The notes below the pieces were generated by a model, which ran no database searches, was not told where the DNA came from, and worked only from the letters and a program-made list of their open reading frames with translations. From JAWLFY01 sp964462125 (lineage in GTDB: Bacteria > Planctomycetota > Planctomycetia > Pirellulales > Pirellulaceae): a stretch of DNA of 16,394 nt. The stretch covers positions 1 to 16,394 of the forward strand of contig CAYWXT010000118.1 in the NCBI GenBank assembly GCA_964462125.1, read 5' to 3'. Both the position numbers and the translations under genes were made by a program. Positions 6,920-14,357 of the stretch are shown in pieces (the first letter of the stretch is position 1; each line of letters opens with the position of its first letter).

Positions 6920-8007
6920 GGGGTCGCTTCCTGACAACGGAGTTCGGTTTTGGCGCCGCTGCGGATCGACTCGGCGATCGCATCGAGGATCGCTTGGGTG
7001 TCGAGCGCCTGACGCTGCCAGCTGTCGAGCGGTTGGTCGCCGATCAGCTTGGTCATCATCGCATGTTCCTGGTGATCCTCGAAGCGTTCCTGGTCGACGG
7101 CACCGGAGGCGTGGTGGACCCAGAAGCGGGCTGGTTTGTCCGCCCAGGGTCGGGTGAAGTCGTCACAGACGAGGGAGGCCTGGCTGCCGGCGATCTCAAA
7201 CCACTTTCGAGTCGCCGTATCGTAGCCACAGGAGAGCGTCGCTGTCAGTTGATCCTGCCACCACAGCATGGCGGTCAGCCGGTGGGGGATCCCATCGCGA
7301 AGCACGGCGTCGGCGAAGACCGAGCTGGGGTTCTTGCCGGCGGCAAAGCGTGCCAGTCCGGCGACGTACCAGCCGAGGTCGAGCAGGCAGCCGCCGCCGA
7401 GCTCTCGATCGAGACGATGTTCTCCCGACTGAAACGGTTCAAAGAAGGAAACGGACGCACTGAGGTGCCCCAAGGTCCCCAGCTTCGACTGCTGCAAGAT
7501 CTCCGCGATCGCGGCGGTCCTGCGGTGGTGCAGCCAGCCGGTTGCATCGAGCCAGCGAACGTCGGCCCGGCGACAGGCGTCGGCGATCTTCTGAGCCTCG
7601 GCCGCTGTCGTGGCCAATGGTTTCTCGCACAGGACGTGCTTCCCGTGTTCGGCCGCCGCCAAGGACCATTCGGCGTGCAACGCGGGGGGGAGTGCCACGT
7701 AGACCGCGTCGACATCCTCTCGCCGCACCAGCGATTCGTAGCCGCAGACACCGGAGGCAATCCCGTAGCGGTCGGCGTACCAGCGGCCGCGCTTTTCGTT
7801 GCGGCTGGCGATCGCGGTGACGGAAACCGATTCGGTCGACTGCAGGTCCGCGACCAATCGCCGCGTGATCCGGCCGGTACCGAGGACACCAAAGCGGGTC
7901 GTCGATCGGGGGCGTGAAGGGGACGGCGTCGATGGGAACGGTGACATTGGAGGATTCGTGGTCGGCGGGGAAGATCGGGCATGCAGCGTGCGATTGTCCT
8001 GGGACAT
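6916..8007 (-). CDS. Gfo/Idh/MocA-family NAD(P)-dependent oxidoreductase
   Basis: 363 residues from ATG at 8007. The N-terminal Rossmann fold starts with FGVLGTGRITRRL (about 39-51) and includes ASRNEKRG and DAVYVALPPALHAEW. The family EKP motif is in HVLCEKPLA (E128, K129, P130). The C-terminal substrate domain contains LGGGCLLDLGWYVAG, most like the dihydrodiol dehydrogenase / glucose-fructose oxidoreductase branch. Such enzymes oxidise or reduce sugars, inositols or related alcohols; the substrate cannot be read from the sequence. The start is uncertain: the first 38 residues are Ser/Pro/Thr-rich, ATG at 7947 gives 343 residues, and neither has a ribosome site. The 3' end overlaps the PII gene by 4 bases, and the gene is divergent from the RDD operon. 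Confidence 0.9.
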   Translation of the reverse strand: MSQDNRTLHARSSPPTTNPPMSPFPSTPSPSRPRSTTRFGVLGTGRITRRLVADLQSTESVSVTAIASRNEKRGRWYADRYGIASGVCGYESLVRREDVDAVYVALPPALHAEWSLAAAEHGKHVLCEKPLATTAAEAQKIADACRRADVRWLDATGWLHHRRTAAIAEILQQSKLGTLGHLSASVSFFEPFQSGEHRLDRELGGGCLLDLGWYVAGLARFAAGKNPSSVFADAVLRDGIPHRLTAMLWWQDQLTATLSCGYDTATRKWFEIAGSQASLVCDDFTRPWADKPARFWVHHASGAVDQERFEDHQEHAMMTKLIGDQPLDSWQRQALDTQAILDAIAESIRSGAKTELRCQEATP

Positions 8008-8133
8008 TCGGCATTTTTGAGAATGAGTGAAACAGGTTTGATTCCGTTTGGAAAGGTGAATGGCGGCGCCCCCCCGCTGAGCCGAGCGGACGATTCGGTA
8101 TAGTGGTGGAGGCAATGCTCGACCACGTGACGG

Positions 8134-8154
8134 GTCCGGCGTTGGCCGCCGGAC
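8134..8154. other. GC-rich hairpin in the leader of the RDD operon
   Basis: GTCCGGCG and CGCCGGAC form a perfect 8-pair stem around the loop TTGGC, extendable by two GU pairs and one GC pair. It ends 34 bases before the ATG at 8189, within the probable 5' untranslated region. No T tract follows, so it does not look like an ordinary terminator. Confidence 0.5.
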
Positions 8155-8188
8155 TTGAGGGGGACATTCCAAGGAGCAGAACGACTGT

Positions 8189-9118
8189 ATGGCCTCTGCC
8201 GCTGCACTCGACACGACAATCGCGGTGGTAACGCCTGAGAACATTGCGTTCGAGTACCAGTTGGCGGGCCCCTTTCGCCGCCTTCCCGCCTACCTGATCG
8301 ATTTGGCGGTCCGCTGGCTGCTGCTGTTTGCGTTCCTCTTCACGCTCTGGTTGCTCGGGGCGATGATTGACATCGGCGCGCTCGGCCCGCTGCTGTTGGC
8401 GACTACCTTTCTTGCCTATTTTCTGTTCACCAATTTCTACGGCACGGTGCTGGAAACTTATTTCAACGGGCGGACGGTCGGAAAGTGGGCCTGTGGCATC
8501 CGTGCGATCGACATCGACGGAGGACCGATCACCGGCAAGCGCGCGTTTTTGAGAAACTTGATTCGGGTGGCTGACTTGGCTCCCTACGCGGCGCTGAACC
8601 AGATCGACGAGAGCGTGGCACCGATCTTTTTTATGCCGACCGGGATGATCGGTTTGGTGTCGATGCTGGTCACCCGCCGCATGCAGCGTTTGGGGGACCT
8701 GGCCGCAGGGACGATGGTGATCGTCGATGAGCGGATTTGGCGGGTGCCGACGGCGGAGGTGGAGGACCCCCGGGTGCCGGCGCTGGCGTCGTACATACCT
8801 GCCGATTTCCGTGTCTCGCGGACGATGGCGCGGACGCTGGCGATCTATGCGGAGCGCCGGCATTATCTGACCCCGCCGCGGCGGCGCGAGATCGCGCGGC
8901 ACTTGGCGGTCCCGCTGATCGATCGCTTTGCGTTTCGTACCGACATCGATCCGGATTTGTTGTTGGTCGCGCTGTATTACCAGACATTCTTGGCCGACGC
9001 CTCGGCGGAGCCGGCGGACCTGGGCGCTCTGGCCGGATTCAGTCCCTTGCGGCGGGATCTCCGGGAACCGCCGGAGGTTCCCGCCGAGGGCGGGCAGCCG
9101 ATCGGAGCGAATGAATGA
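8189..9118 (+). CDS. RDD family membrane protein
   Basis: 309 residues. The start TPENIAFEYQLAGPFRRLPAYLIDLAV (about 16-41) holds the Arg and Asp of the RDD signature. Two membrane helices follow (about 42-62 and 66-88). The loop GRTVGKWACGIRAIDIDG and KRAFLRNLIRVAD supply further family residues. A third hydrophobic region (FFMPTGMIGLVSMLVT) ends with the typical MQRLGDLAAGTMVIV. The last 130 residues are an unusual hydrophilic extension that includes LTPPRRREIARHLAVPL. RDD proteins are poorly understood; some are linked to ion or solute movement. First gene of a six-gene operon; the stop overlaps the next start as ATGA. AAGGAG occurs about 12 bases before the ATG, a long spacing. Confidence 0.9.
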   Translation: MASAAALDTTIAVVTPENIAFEYQLAGPFRRLPAYLIDLAVRWLLLFAFLFTLWLLGAMIDIGALGPLLLATTFLAYFLFTNFYGTVLETYFNGRTVGKWACGIRAIDIDGGPITGKRAFLRNLIRVADLAPYAALNQIDESVAPIFFMPTGMIGLVSMLVTRRMQRLGDLAAGTMVIVDERIWRVPTAEVEDPRVPALASYIPADFRVSRTMARTLAIYAERRHYLTPPRRREIARHLAVPLIDRFAFRTDIDPDLLLVALYYQTFLADASAEPADLGALAGFSPLRRDLREPPEVPAEGGQPIGANE

Positions 9119-10176
9119 ATGTGGCGTCACTGTTGGAGAAACGGCGCGGGCAGTGGTCCGAGTTGGAGAAGCTGTGTGACGCGATGGAGCTTCGCGGCCG
9201 GACCGATGGGTCGGGGGCGGAGCGCTACCGGGGCGCGCCGGGGGTGGCGCGGTTCGCGACCCTGTACCGCGCCGCCTGTGCCGACCTGGCGCTGGCCGAC
9301 GCGTACCAGTTGCCGCCGGGAACGGTTTCCTACCTGCACCGGCTCGTCGCCCGCGCCCATAACCAGCTGTACCGCGCCAAGCGGTTCGAGCCGTCGGGAT
9401 GGGTGGACATTGTGTTTCGCGACGCGCCGCAGCAGATCTTCGCCGACCCTTGCGTCCGCGTTGCGGCGATCGTTTTTTTCGGGCTGTTTTCGTTGTCGAT
9501 GTACTTGGCGGCGAACGAGGATCTGTTTCCAGAGTTCGCGGCCAGCGTCGTCGGCCAGGAGCAGCTCGAGATGATCGAGTCGATGTACGATGAACCGCTC
9601 GACGCGTCGCTGGACCACTACGTTCAGATGTCCGGCTTTTACATCATGCACAACACGGGGATCGGGCTCCGCTGTTTTGCGTTTGGGATTCTGATCATCC
9701 CGTGTCTTTTTTCTCTGGCGTACAACGGTGTCGCTCTGGGGACGATGTTCGGCTACATGGCGCGTGAAGGGGTGAGCGGCGGTGATAATTTTTTTCAGTT
9801 CGTGACCGCCCACGGCCCGTTCGAGCTGACGGCGATCGCTTTGGCCGCTGGCGGTGGCTTGCGGTTGGGCGTCGGTCTGTTTTACACCCGGGGGCTGTCG
9901 CGAATCGATTCGCTCCGCGTCAACGGGATGCGGGCCGTTCCGGTGATGGCAGCGTCGGCGGCGTTGTTCTTCTTGGCTGCGATGACCGAAGGGTTTTTGT
10001 CCCCCAGCCCCGCCCCGTATCTGTTCAAGGCGGCTTGGTCGGTCCTTTCCTCGGCGCTGATCAGCTTCTACTTCGTCGTGCTCGGGTTTCCTCGCGACGG
10101 TGGCGGAGAGGGGGGCGGCGCGAGGACGGTATTGCGGCGGTCGCGCGAATCTTCGGAGGTCGCCAGTGCAGCTTGA
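9115..10176 (+). CDS. SpoIIM-like (stage II sporulation protein M family) membrane protein
   Basis: 353 residues. The cytoplasmic N-terminal domain starts NVASLLEKRRGQWSELEKL, a pattern typical of the SpoIIM/DUF95 proteins found in MoxR clusters, and contains LYRAACADLALADAYQLPP. About five membrane helices follow: about 120-136 (VRVAAIVFFGLFSLSMY), a segment around GIGLRCFAFGILIIPCLFSLAYNG, one near FELTAIALAAGGGLRLG, and two near the C-terminus. NTGIGLRCFAFGI and the GVALGTMFGYM segment fit the family core. SpoIIM in Firmicutes belongs to the engulfment complex, but homologues are common in non-sporulating bacteria and archaea, so sporulation is not implied. It overlaps the preceding gene by 4 bases and the next by 11, consistent with a joint membrane complex. 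Confidence 0.85.
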   Translation: MNVASLLEKRRGQWSELEKLCDAMELRGRTDGSGAERYRGAPGVARFATLYRAACADLALADAYQLPPGTVSYLHRLVARAHNQLYRAKRFEPSGWVDIVFRDAPQQIFADPCVRVAAIVFFGLFSLSMYLAANEDLFPEFAASVVGQEQLEMIESMYDEPLDASLDHYVQMSGFYIMHNTGIGLRCFAFGILIIPCLFSLAYNGVALGTMFGYMAREGVSGGDNFFQFVTAHGPFELTAIALAAGGGLRLGVGLFYTRGLSRIDSLRVNGMRAVPVMAASAALFFLAAMTEGFLSPSPAPYLFKAAWSVLSSALISFYFVVLGFPRDGGGEGGGARTVLRRSRESSEVASAA

Positions 10177-11113
10177 TCGAACCCACGTCGTGATTCGTGT
10201 TCGCACGTTGTCGGAAATTGGAGACCTGGCGCTGGTCATGATTCGCCGCTACCCGTCCGCGTTGCTGGTCGGATTCTTGGCGGGAGCGGCCCCCTGGATG
10301 CTGGCCAATCTATGCCTGCTCGCCTGGATCCCGCTGCGGGAGTCGTCGTATGGGTTTCAGGACCCGGACGCTGCGACCGAACTGTACCGTTACCTTTTCT
10401 GGATGGCGACGCTGGTGACGTTGCAGGCGCCCGCTGCCGGAAGCTTGACGACCTACTTCCTGGGCCAAGCAGTTTTTGAAAAGCGGCCGACGTGGCGGAG
10501 CGGGTTTCGGGAGGTTTGGAGGCAGCGGTGGCGGTGTTTTTGGGAGTTGGGCGTACGACGCTTGGCGATCCCCGCGATCGTGGTGCTCGCCCTGCGTTGG
10601 GGCTATCCGGCCAACTGGTTCTTCGACGCGATGCTTCCGATCGGTTTGATGGTCGGGGCGGTCATGATCCGCAGCAGCCGACCGTTCCTGCCAGAAATCC
10701 TGCTGCTCGAACAGTGTCCCTTCCGTGCCACGGCCAACCAAACGATCACGGTTTCTCGGCGATCCAAGCTGCTCCACCGGCCGATGTCGGGGGAGTTGAG
10801 CGGGCGATATCTGGCGGTTTCGTTCGTGCTGTTCTGCTTGATGCTGTGCGTCTATTACACTCTGTTTTGGGGGCGCGGGATTGCACTCGGCGTGTGGCGG
10901 ACCGACCTGACGGCACTGTTGGTGTTCTACCCCCTTTCCCTTTGGTTGGTGGCTGGACTGAGCGTCATCATCCGCCTGCTCGGCTACCTCGACACACGGA
11001 TTCGTCTGGAGGGTTGGGAAGTCGAGTTGGCGCTGCGTGCCGAAGCAATCCGGCAGTTTGGGGAGCCCGAGACGCCGAGCATTGCGAAACAGGTCGCGGA
11101 GGTGGAGGCATGA
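10166..11113 (+). CDS. Six-helix membrane protein of the MoxR/SpoIIM operon, family not recognised
   Basis: 315 residues from GTG at 10166, chosen because GGAGG lies 7 bases upstream; a longer open frame from 10100 would run through the SpoIIM gene. About six membrane helices are predicted: around residues 28-50 (SALLVGFLAGAAPWMLANLCL), 70-95, 125-145, 150-165, 215-235 (YLAVSFVLFCLMLCVYYTLF) and 245-270. After the last helix is YLDTRIRLEGWEVELALRAE, a D-x-R-I-R-x-E-G-x-x-x-E-L pattern that I recognise from C-termini of membrane proteins in this kind of cluster. I cannot name a family with certainty. It overlaps the SpoIIM gene by 11 bases and the next gene by 4, so it is an obligate operon member and probably a subunit of the same assembly. 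Confidence 0.85.
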   Translation: MQLDRTHVVIRVRTLSEIGDLALVMIRRYPSALLVGFLAGAAPWMLANLCLLAWIPLRESSYGFQDPDAATELYRYLFWMATLVTLQAPAAGSLTTYFLGQAVFEKRPTWRSGFREVWRQRWRCFWELGVRRLAIPAIVVLALRWGYPANWFFDAMLPIGLMVGAVMIRSSRPFLPEILLLEQCPFRATANQTITVSRRSKLLHRPMSGELSGRYLAVSFVLFCLMLCVYYTLFWGRGIALGVWRTDLTALLVFYPLSLWLVAGLSVIIRLLGYLDTRIRLEGWEVELALRAEAIRQFGEPETPSIAKQVAEVEA

Positions 11114-11985
11114 GCGGTTCGCCGATCACGATGAGTCGTAGGCCAAGCCGCGTTTGTGCGGTGCGGAGGCCTTGGGGGTTGGTTGCGACCTGCTTTGTGC
11201 TGGCGCTCTCTAGCGTGGCCGCCACGGTGTTGCGCGCCGATGACGTGGCGGCCCCGACCGAGGGAGCGCTCTCCTCCACGCCCTGGTACGATCCCGATAG
11301 CGCCGAGCTCGTCCCGGTGCGGGTCGAGACGGTCACCGACGATTCGGCCCATCGCGACAGCCGCTGGCTTCCGGAGGCCCAGCGAGTGAGGAAACAGGGC
11401 TCGTGGTCGGCGTCAGCGTCGGGCGGGAGTGGATCGGGAAGCGGTTTGTTCGGCACCGGATTGACTTGGGGCAACCTGTTCGGCTGGACCGTGTTGGTTC
11501 TGATTCTGCTCGCGGTGGTCGCTCTGCTGCTCTACGTCTTTTCCAAGGCAGATTTCGATATGGGGGGCGGGACAAAGGGGCGTGTGGCAACGGACGGTGA
11601 CACCGATGAACAGACGGTCGAGCGGATGAAGCAGCTGCCGGCGGAGCTGCGACGGACCGGCATCGATCTTCGCGAGGAGGCCTTGCGGTTGATGGAGCAG
11701 TCCGAGTTTGAGCAGGCAGTCATCTTGCTGTTTGGGCATCAGCTGTTGCTGCTCGATCGCGCCGGGCTGCTGCGGCTGAGCCGGGGCAAGACGAATGGGC
11801 GTTACGTTCGCGAAACGCGGGCCATCGATCCCGCCTTGGCCCGGCGTCTGGATACCACCGTTACCAGCTTCGAGCGTTCCTACTTCGGTCGCCACTCGAT
11901 CGATGCGGACGAGTTCGCGCGGCTGTGGGAGAACAATGTGGGTCTGGAGAAAGCGGTTCGCGCCAGCCGAGAGGTGGCCGCATGA
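11110..11985 (+). CDS. DUF4129-like membrane protein
   Basis: 291 residues from ATG at 11110. A basic N-terminus and hydrophobic stretch (VATCFVLALSSVAATVLRA, about 25-43) form a signal peptide, followed by a periplasmic segment of about 70 residues. A Gly/Ser linker (ASGGSGSGSG) leads to one membrane helix (about 123-146, GWTVLVLILLAVVALLLYVF). The cytoplasmic C-terminal domain fits DUF4129: LREEALRLMEQSEFEQAVILLFGHQLLLLDRAGLL, then GKTNGRYVRE and a final SFERSYFGRHSIDADEF segment. DUF4129 is often joined to or encoded beside transglutaminase-like proteins and MoxR; its biochemical role is unknown. The start overlaps the preceding stop (ATGA) and a GGAGG lies just upstream. The stop overlaps the next gene the same way. 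An in-frame ATG at 11131 is a weaker alternative. Confidence 0.82.
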   Translation: MSGSPITMSRRPSRVCAVRRPWGLVATCFVLALSSVAATVLRADDVAAPTEGALSSTPWYDPDSAELVPVRVETVTDDSAHRDSRWLPEAQRVRKQGSWSASASGGSGSGSGLFGTGLTWGNLFGWTVLVLILLAVVALLLYVFSKADFDMGGGTKGRVATDGDTDEQTVERMKQLPAELRRTGIDLREEALRLMEQSEFEQAVILLFGHQLLLLDRAGLLRLSRGKTNGRYVRETRAIDPALARRLDTTVTSFERSYFGRHSIDADEFARLWENNVGLEKAVRASREVAA

Positions 11986-13280
11986 CCGACCGTACCGTCT
12001 CGATGGTGGCGTTGGTGGCCTGCCTGTTGGCGGCGATCGGCTGCGGCCGTTTGGAAACCGATTACGGACCCGCTTCGGGGAGAACGGGCCGCGTCAGTCT
12101 GAACGGGTTCGGTGCCCTTCGCCAAGCCTATGACAACGCCGGCTATGCGACGCGCGATGTCCGTCGACTCAGCGACCGCGCCATGCCGCACGACGTGATC
12201 GTGTGGACCCCGCAAGTGCTTGACTCGATCGGGCAGCCGGCTGGTCGTTGGTTCGAGAACTGGTTGGCCGAGGGAAACCGGACGCTGGTCTATGTGGTCC
12301 CCGACAGCGGCTCGGAGGCGGAGTACTGGTTCGACGCGGCAAGGTTCGCACCGCCGGACCAACGATTCGAGTACCGACGCCGGGCGGCTCGAAGTGTCAA
12401 TGAGCGTCTGCGTTGGAGACTCTCCCGAGGCTCCGAGGTCACCGAAGGGTGGTTTCAGGTCGAGCCTTTGGAGCAGCGGGTTCCGCTGGGGAAGCTAAGC
12501 GGCTCTTGGGCGGACGAGCTTTCCGCGGATCCTGAGGCGATCGACGCCGGATCGGAGTTTCGCCTGCTGAAGATCGACAGCGATTCCTCCGGCACGGCGA
12601 CCGGGACGCCCTCAGCTCGAGGTACCAGCGGCCAAACGGGGCCCTCTTCGTTTACCTGGTTTTCACCCGATCGCCGTTGGGTCTCCAAGACGTCGACCGA
12701 GATGCAGCCGTTGCTGGAAAACGAGGGCGGCGACCCGCTCATCGTCCGCTTCACCTCCGAGGATTGGGATGACTCTCAGGTCCTTGTCGTCTCCGGTGGA
12801 TCGATGCTGACCAACTTCGCCTTCACCCGCTCTTGGAACCGTGAATTGGCAGGATTGGTGATCGCCGCATCGGTCGCCGCGGCGGACAATGACGCTCGTG
12901 CTGGATTTTTGACCAACAATTGGGAGGGGGTCCGCGTCAGCGAGGCTCAGCCAGGGGCGCCGCGTGCGACCGGAATGGAATTGCTGACCGTTTGGCCGTT
13001 GAGCCTCGTCACCATCCATGGCGTGATGTTGGGGGTGGTCCTCTGCCTGATGCTGCTGCCGATCTTCGGACGCCCGCGGCGGGTACGCCACCGCCGGACC
13101 AGCCATTTTGGAGATCACCTGGACGCCGTGGCCGCTTTGATGAATAAATCGGGGGGCGAGGCGTTCGCCCGGAGCCGCATTAGTGAGTACATGCGGCGGG
13201 TCCGCGGTGAAACCGCAGGCCCTTGGGTATTGCCCGAAACCGACGCGACCATCGAGAAACAGGACAAGGCAACCCGTTGA
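11982..13280 (+). CDS. DUF4350-like membrane-anchored protein, possible lipoprotein
   Basis: 432 residues. The N-terminus MTDRTVSMVALVACLLAAIGCGR is a signal sequence; IGC at 19-21 could be a lipoprotein cleavage site, although the position -3 residue is Ala. The extracytoplasmic domain begins TDYGPASGRTGRVSLNGFGALRQAYDNAGY, the type of sequence that opens DUF4350 domains. It also contains IVWTPQVLDSIGQPAGRWFENWLAEGNRTLVYVVP and VLVVSGGSMLTNFAFTRSWNRELA, both expected for a Rossmann-like DUF4350 fold. A helix near residues 345-370 (LSLVTIHGVMLGVVLCLMLLPIFG) leads to a basic cytoplasmic tail. Role unknown; probably the outward-facing partner of the complex. Overlaps the genes on both sides by 3-4 bases. 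Confidence 0.78.
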   Translation: MTDRTVSMVALVACLLAAIGCGRLETDYGPASGRTGRVSLNGFGALRQAYDNAGYATRDVRRLSDRAMPHDVIVWTPQVLDSIGQPAGRWFENWLAEGNRTLVYVVPDSGSEAEYWFDAARFAPPDQRFEYRRRAARSVNERLRWRLSRGSEVTEGWFQVEPLEQRVPLGKLSGSWADELSADPEAIDAGSEFRLLKIDSDSSGTATGTPSARGTSGQTGPSSFTWFSPDRRWVSKTSTEMQPLLENEGGDPLIVRFTSEDWDDSQVLVVSGGSMLTNFAFTRSWNRELAGLVIAASVAAADNDARAGFLTNNWEGVRVSEAQPGAPRATGMELLTVWPLSLVTIHGVMLGVVLCLMLLPIFGRPRRVRHRRTSHFGDHLDAVAALMNKSGGEAFARSRISEYMRRVRGETAGPWVLPETDATIEKQDKATR

Positions 13281-14335
13281 GTGACATTCCACCCACCCCG
13301 GACCCCAGCGATTCCGCCCCGTTGACTCACGCCGAGCCCGGGGCCGACGCGCCCGCTGCGCAGCGGCCTGTGGCACCCGAGTTTGCCCCGATCCGCGATC
13401 TCTATGAGCGGATCACCGCCGAAGCGGCCAAGCTTTACGTCGGGCAGGATGAGTTAGTCTTGGGCACCCTTGCGGCGCTCTTTTCCGGCGGGCACGTGCT
13501 GATCGAGTCGGTTCCGGGGCTCGGCAAAACCTTGTTCGTGCGCACCCTCGGCCGCATCCTGGGCTGCGATTTTGGCCGGATCCAGTTCACCGCCGACTTG
13601 ATGCCCTCCGACATCACCGGCGCTCCGGTCTTTGATATGCAGCGGAGCGAATTCCGGTTTCGCCCCGGGCCGGTCTTCGCCCAATTGCTGCTGGCCGATG
13701 AGATCAATCGCTCGCCGGCCAAGACCCATGCGGCGCTGCTGGAAATCATGCAGGAGTATCGCGTCACGATCGACGGTACCAGCCATCTGGTGCCGCGACC
13801 GTTTCTGGTGCTGGCCACTCAAAATCCCCTTGAAAGCGAAGGGACGTACAACCTGCCCGAGGCGCAGCTCGATCGCTTCATGTTCAAGCTGAGAATCGAC
13901 TACCCCAGCAGCGATCAGGAAGCCGAAATCTTGAGGCTGCACAGTCGCCAGCTCGATCTGAACGCCCGATTGCAGGAGGAGATCGTCCCGGTGACCGATC
14001 CGGATCAGATGCGTCAGGTGATCGGGCAGTGCGGGCAGGTCAGGATCGAGGAGAACCTGGTCGACTACATCAATCGCATGGTCCGCGCCACCCGGGGCTG
14101 GCCGGCATTCCACATCGGTGCTTCCCCAAGGGCCGGGATCGCGCTGATGCAGTCGGCACGGACCCTGGCCGCCTTCAGCGGTCGTGATTTCGCAATCCCC
14201 GACGATGTGGTCGAAATCGCCCTGCCGACACTCCGGCACCGCGTGCAACTGACCGCCGAAGCCGAGATCGAAGGACGAACCACCGACGAAGAACTTCAAA
14301 CGCTCATCCGTGGCGTCGAGGTGCCGCGAAACTAG
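13277..14335 (+). CDS. moxR: MoxR-family AAA+ ATPase
   Basis: 352 residues from TTG at 13277. The start overlaps the preceding stop as TTGA, with AAGG 8 bases upstream. After a Pro/Ala-rich 35-residue lead, the AAA+ core shows Walker A SVPGLGKT (78-85), Walker B LLLADE (137-142) followed by INRSPAKTHAALLEIMQE, sensor 1 in VLATQNPLESEGTYNLPEAQLDRF, and sensor 2 in GASPRAGIALMQSAR. These are textbook MoxR features. MoxR ATPases act as chaperones that activate or insert cofactors into partner proteins, usually with a DUF58/VWA protein encoded next door. Last gene of the operon; no DUF58 gene follows in this window. A start at 13223 is open but would overlap DUF4350 by 58 bases. Confidence 0.95.
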   Translation: MSDIPPTPDPSDSAPLTHAEPGADAPAAQRPVAPEFAPIRDLYERITAEAAKLYVGQDELVLGTLAALFSGGHVLIESVPGLGKTLFVRTLGRILGCDFGRIQFTADLMPSDITGAPVFDMQRSEFRFRPGPVFAQLLLADEINRSPAKTHAALLEIMQEYRVTIDGTSHLVPRPFLVLATQNPLESEGTYNLPEAQLDRFMFKLRIDYPSSDQEAEILRLHSRQLDLNARLQEEIVPVTDPDQMRQVIGQCGQVRIEENLVDYINRMVRATRGWPAFHIGASPRAGIALMQSARTLAAFSGRDFAIPDDVVEIALPTLRHRVQLTAEAEIEGRTTDEELQTLIRGVEVPRN

Positions 14336-14339
14336 GCTC

Positions 14340-14357
14340 TGAGCGGGCCACCGCTCA
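14340..14357. terminator. Shared hairpin between convergent moxR and sulfatase genes
   Basis: TGAGCGG and CCGCTCA form a perfect 7-pair stem with loop GCCA. It lies 4 bases after the moxR stop and includes the TGA stop codon of the sulfatase (14355-14357). There is no T tract on either side, so it would be a weak or factor-dependent terminator, or an RNA-end stabiliser. Confidence 0.45.

Noticed and set aside
8076..8104. Promoter of the RDD operon with TATAGT at 8099-8104
   Set aside because: The -10-like hexamer is good, but nothing resembling a -35 lies at the right distance, so it was not listed as a feature.
8008..8244. N-terminal extension of the oxidoreductase to 8244
   Set aside because: It would overlap the start of the RDD gene and encodes no domain. 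The Rossmann fold begins only at about residue 39 from the 8007 start.
7439..9130. 563-codon minus-strand open frame running antisense through the RDD gene and the oxidoreductase
   Set aside because: Composition is dominated by Arg/Gln/His/Pro with no domain. It crosses the divergent intergenic region and is the mirror of two well-supported genes.
9115..10176. Evidence for sporulation from the SpoIIM homologue
   Set aside because: SpoIIM-family proteins are widespread in non-sporulating lineages within MoxR clusters, and no other sporulation gene is present.
10492..11109. Upstream extension of the DUF4129 frame
   Set aside because: The frame overlaps the six-helix protein gene entirely. The signal peptide after ATG 11110 and the ATGA junction mark the true start.
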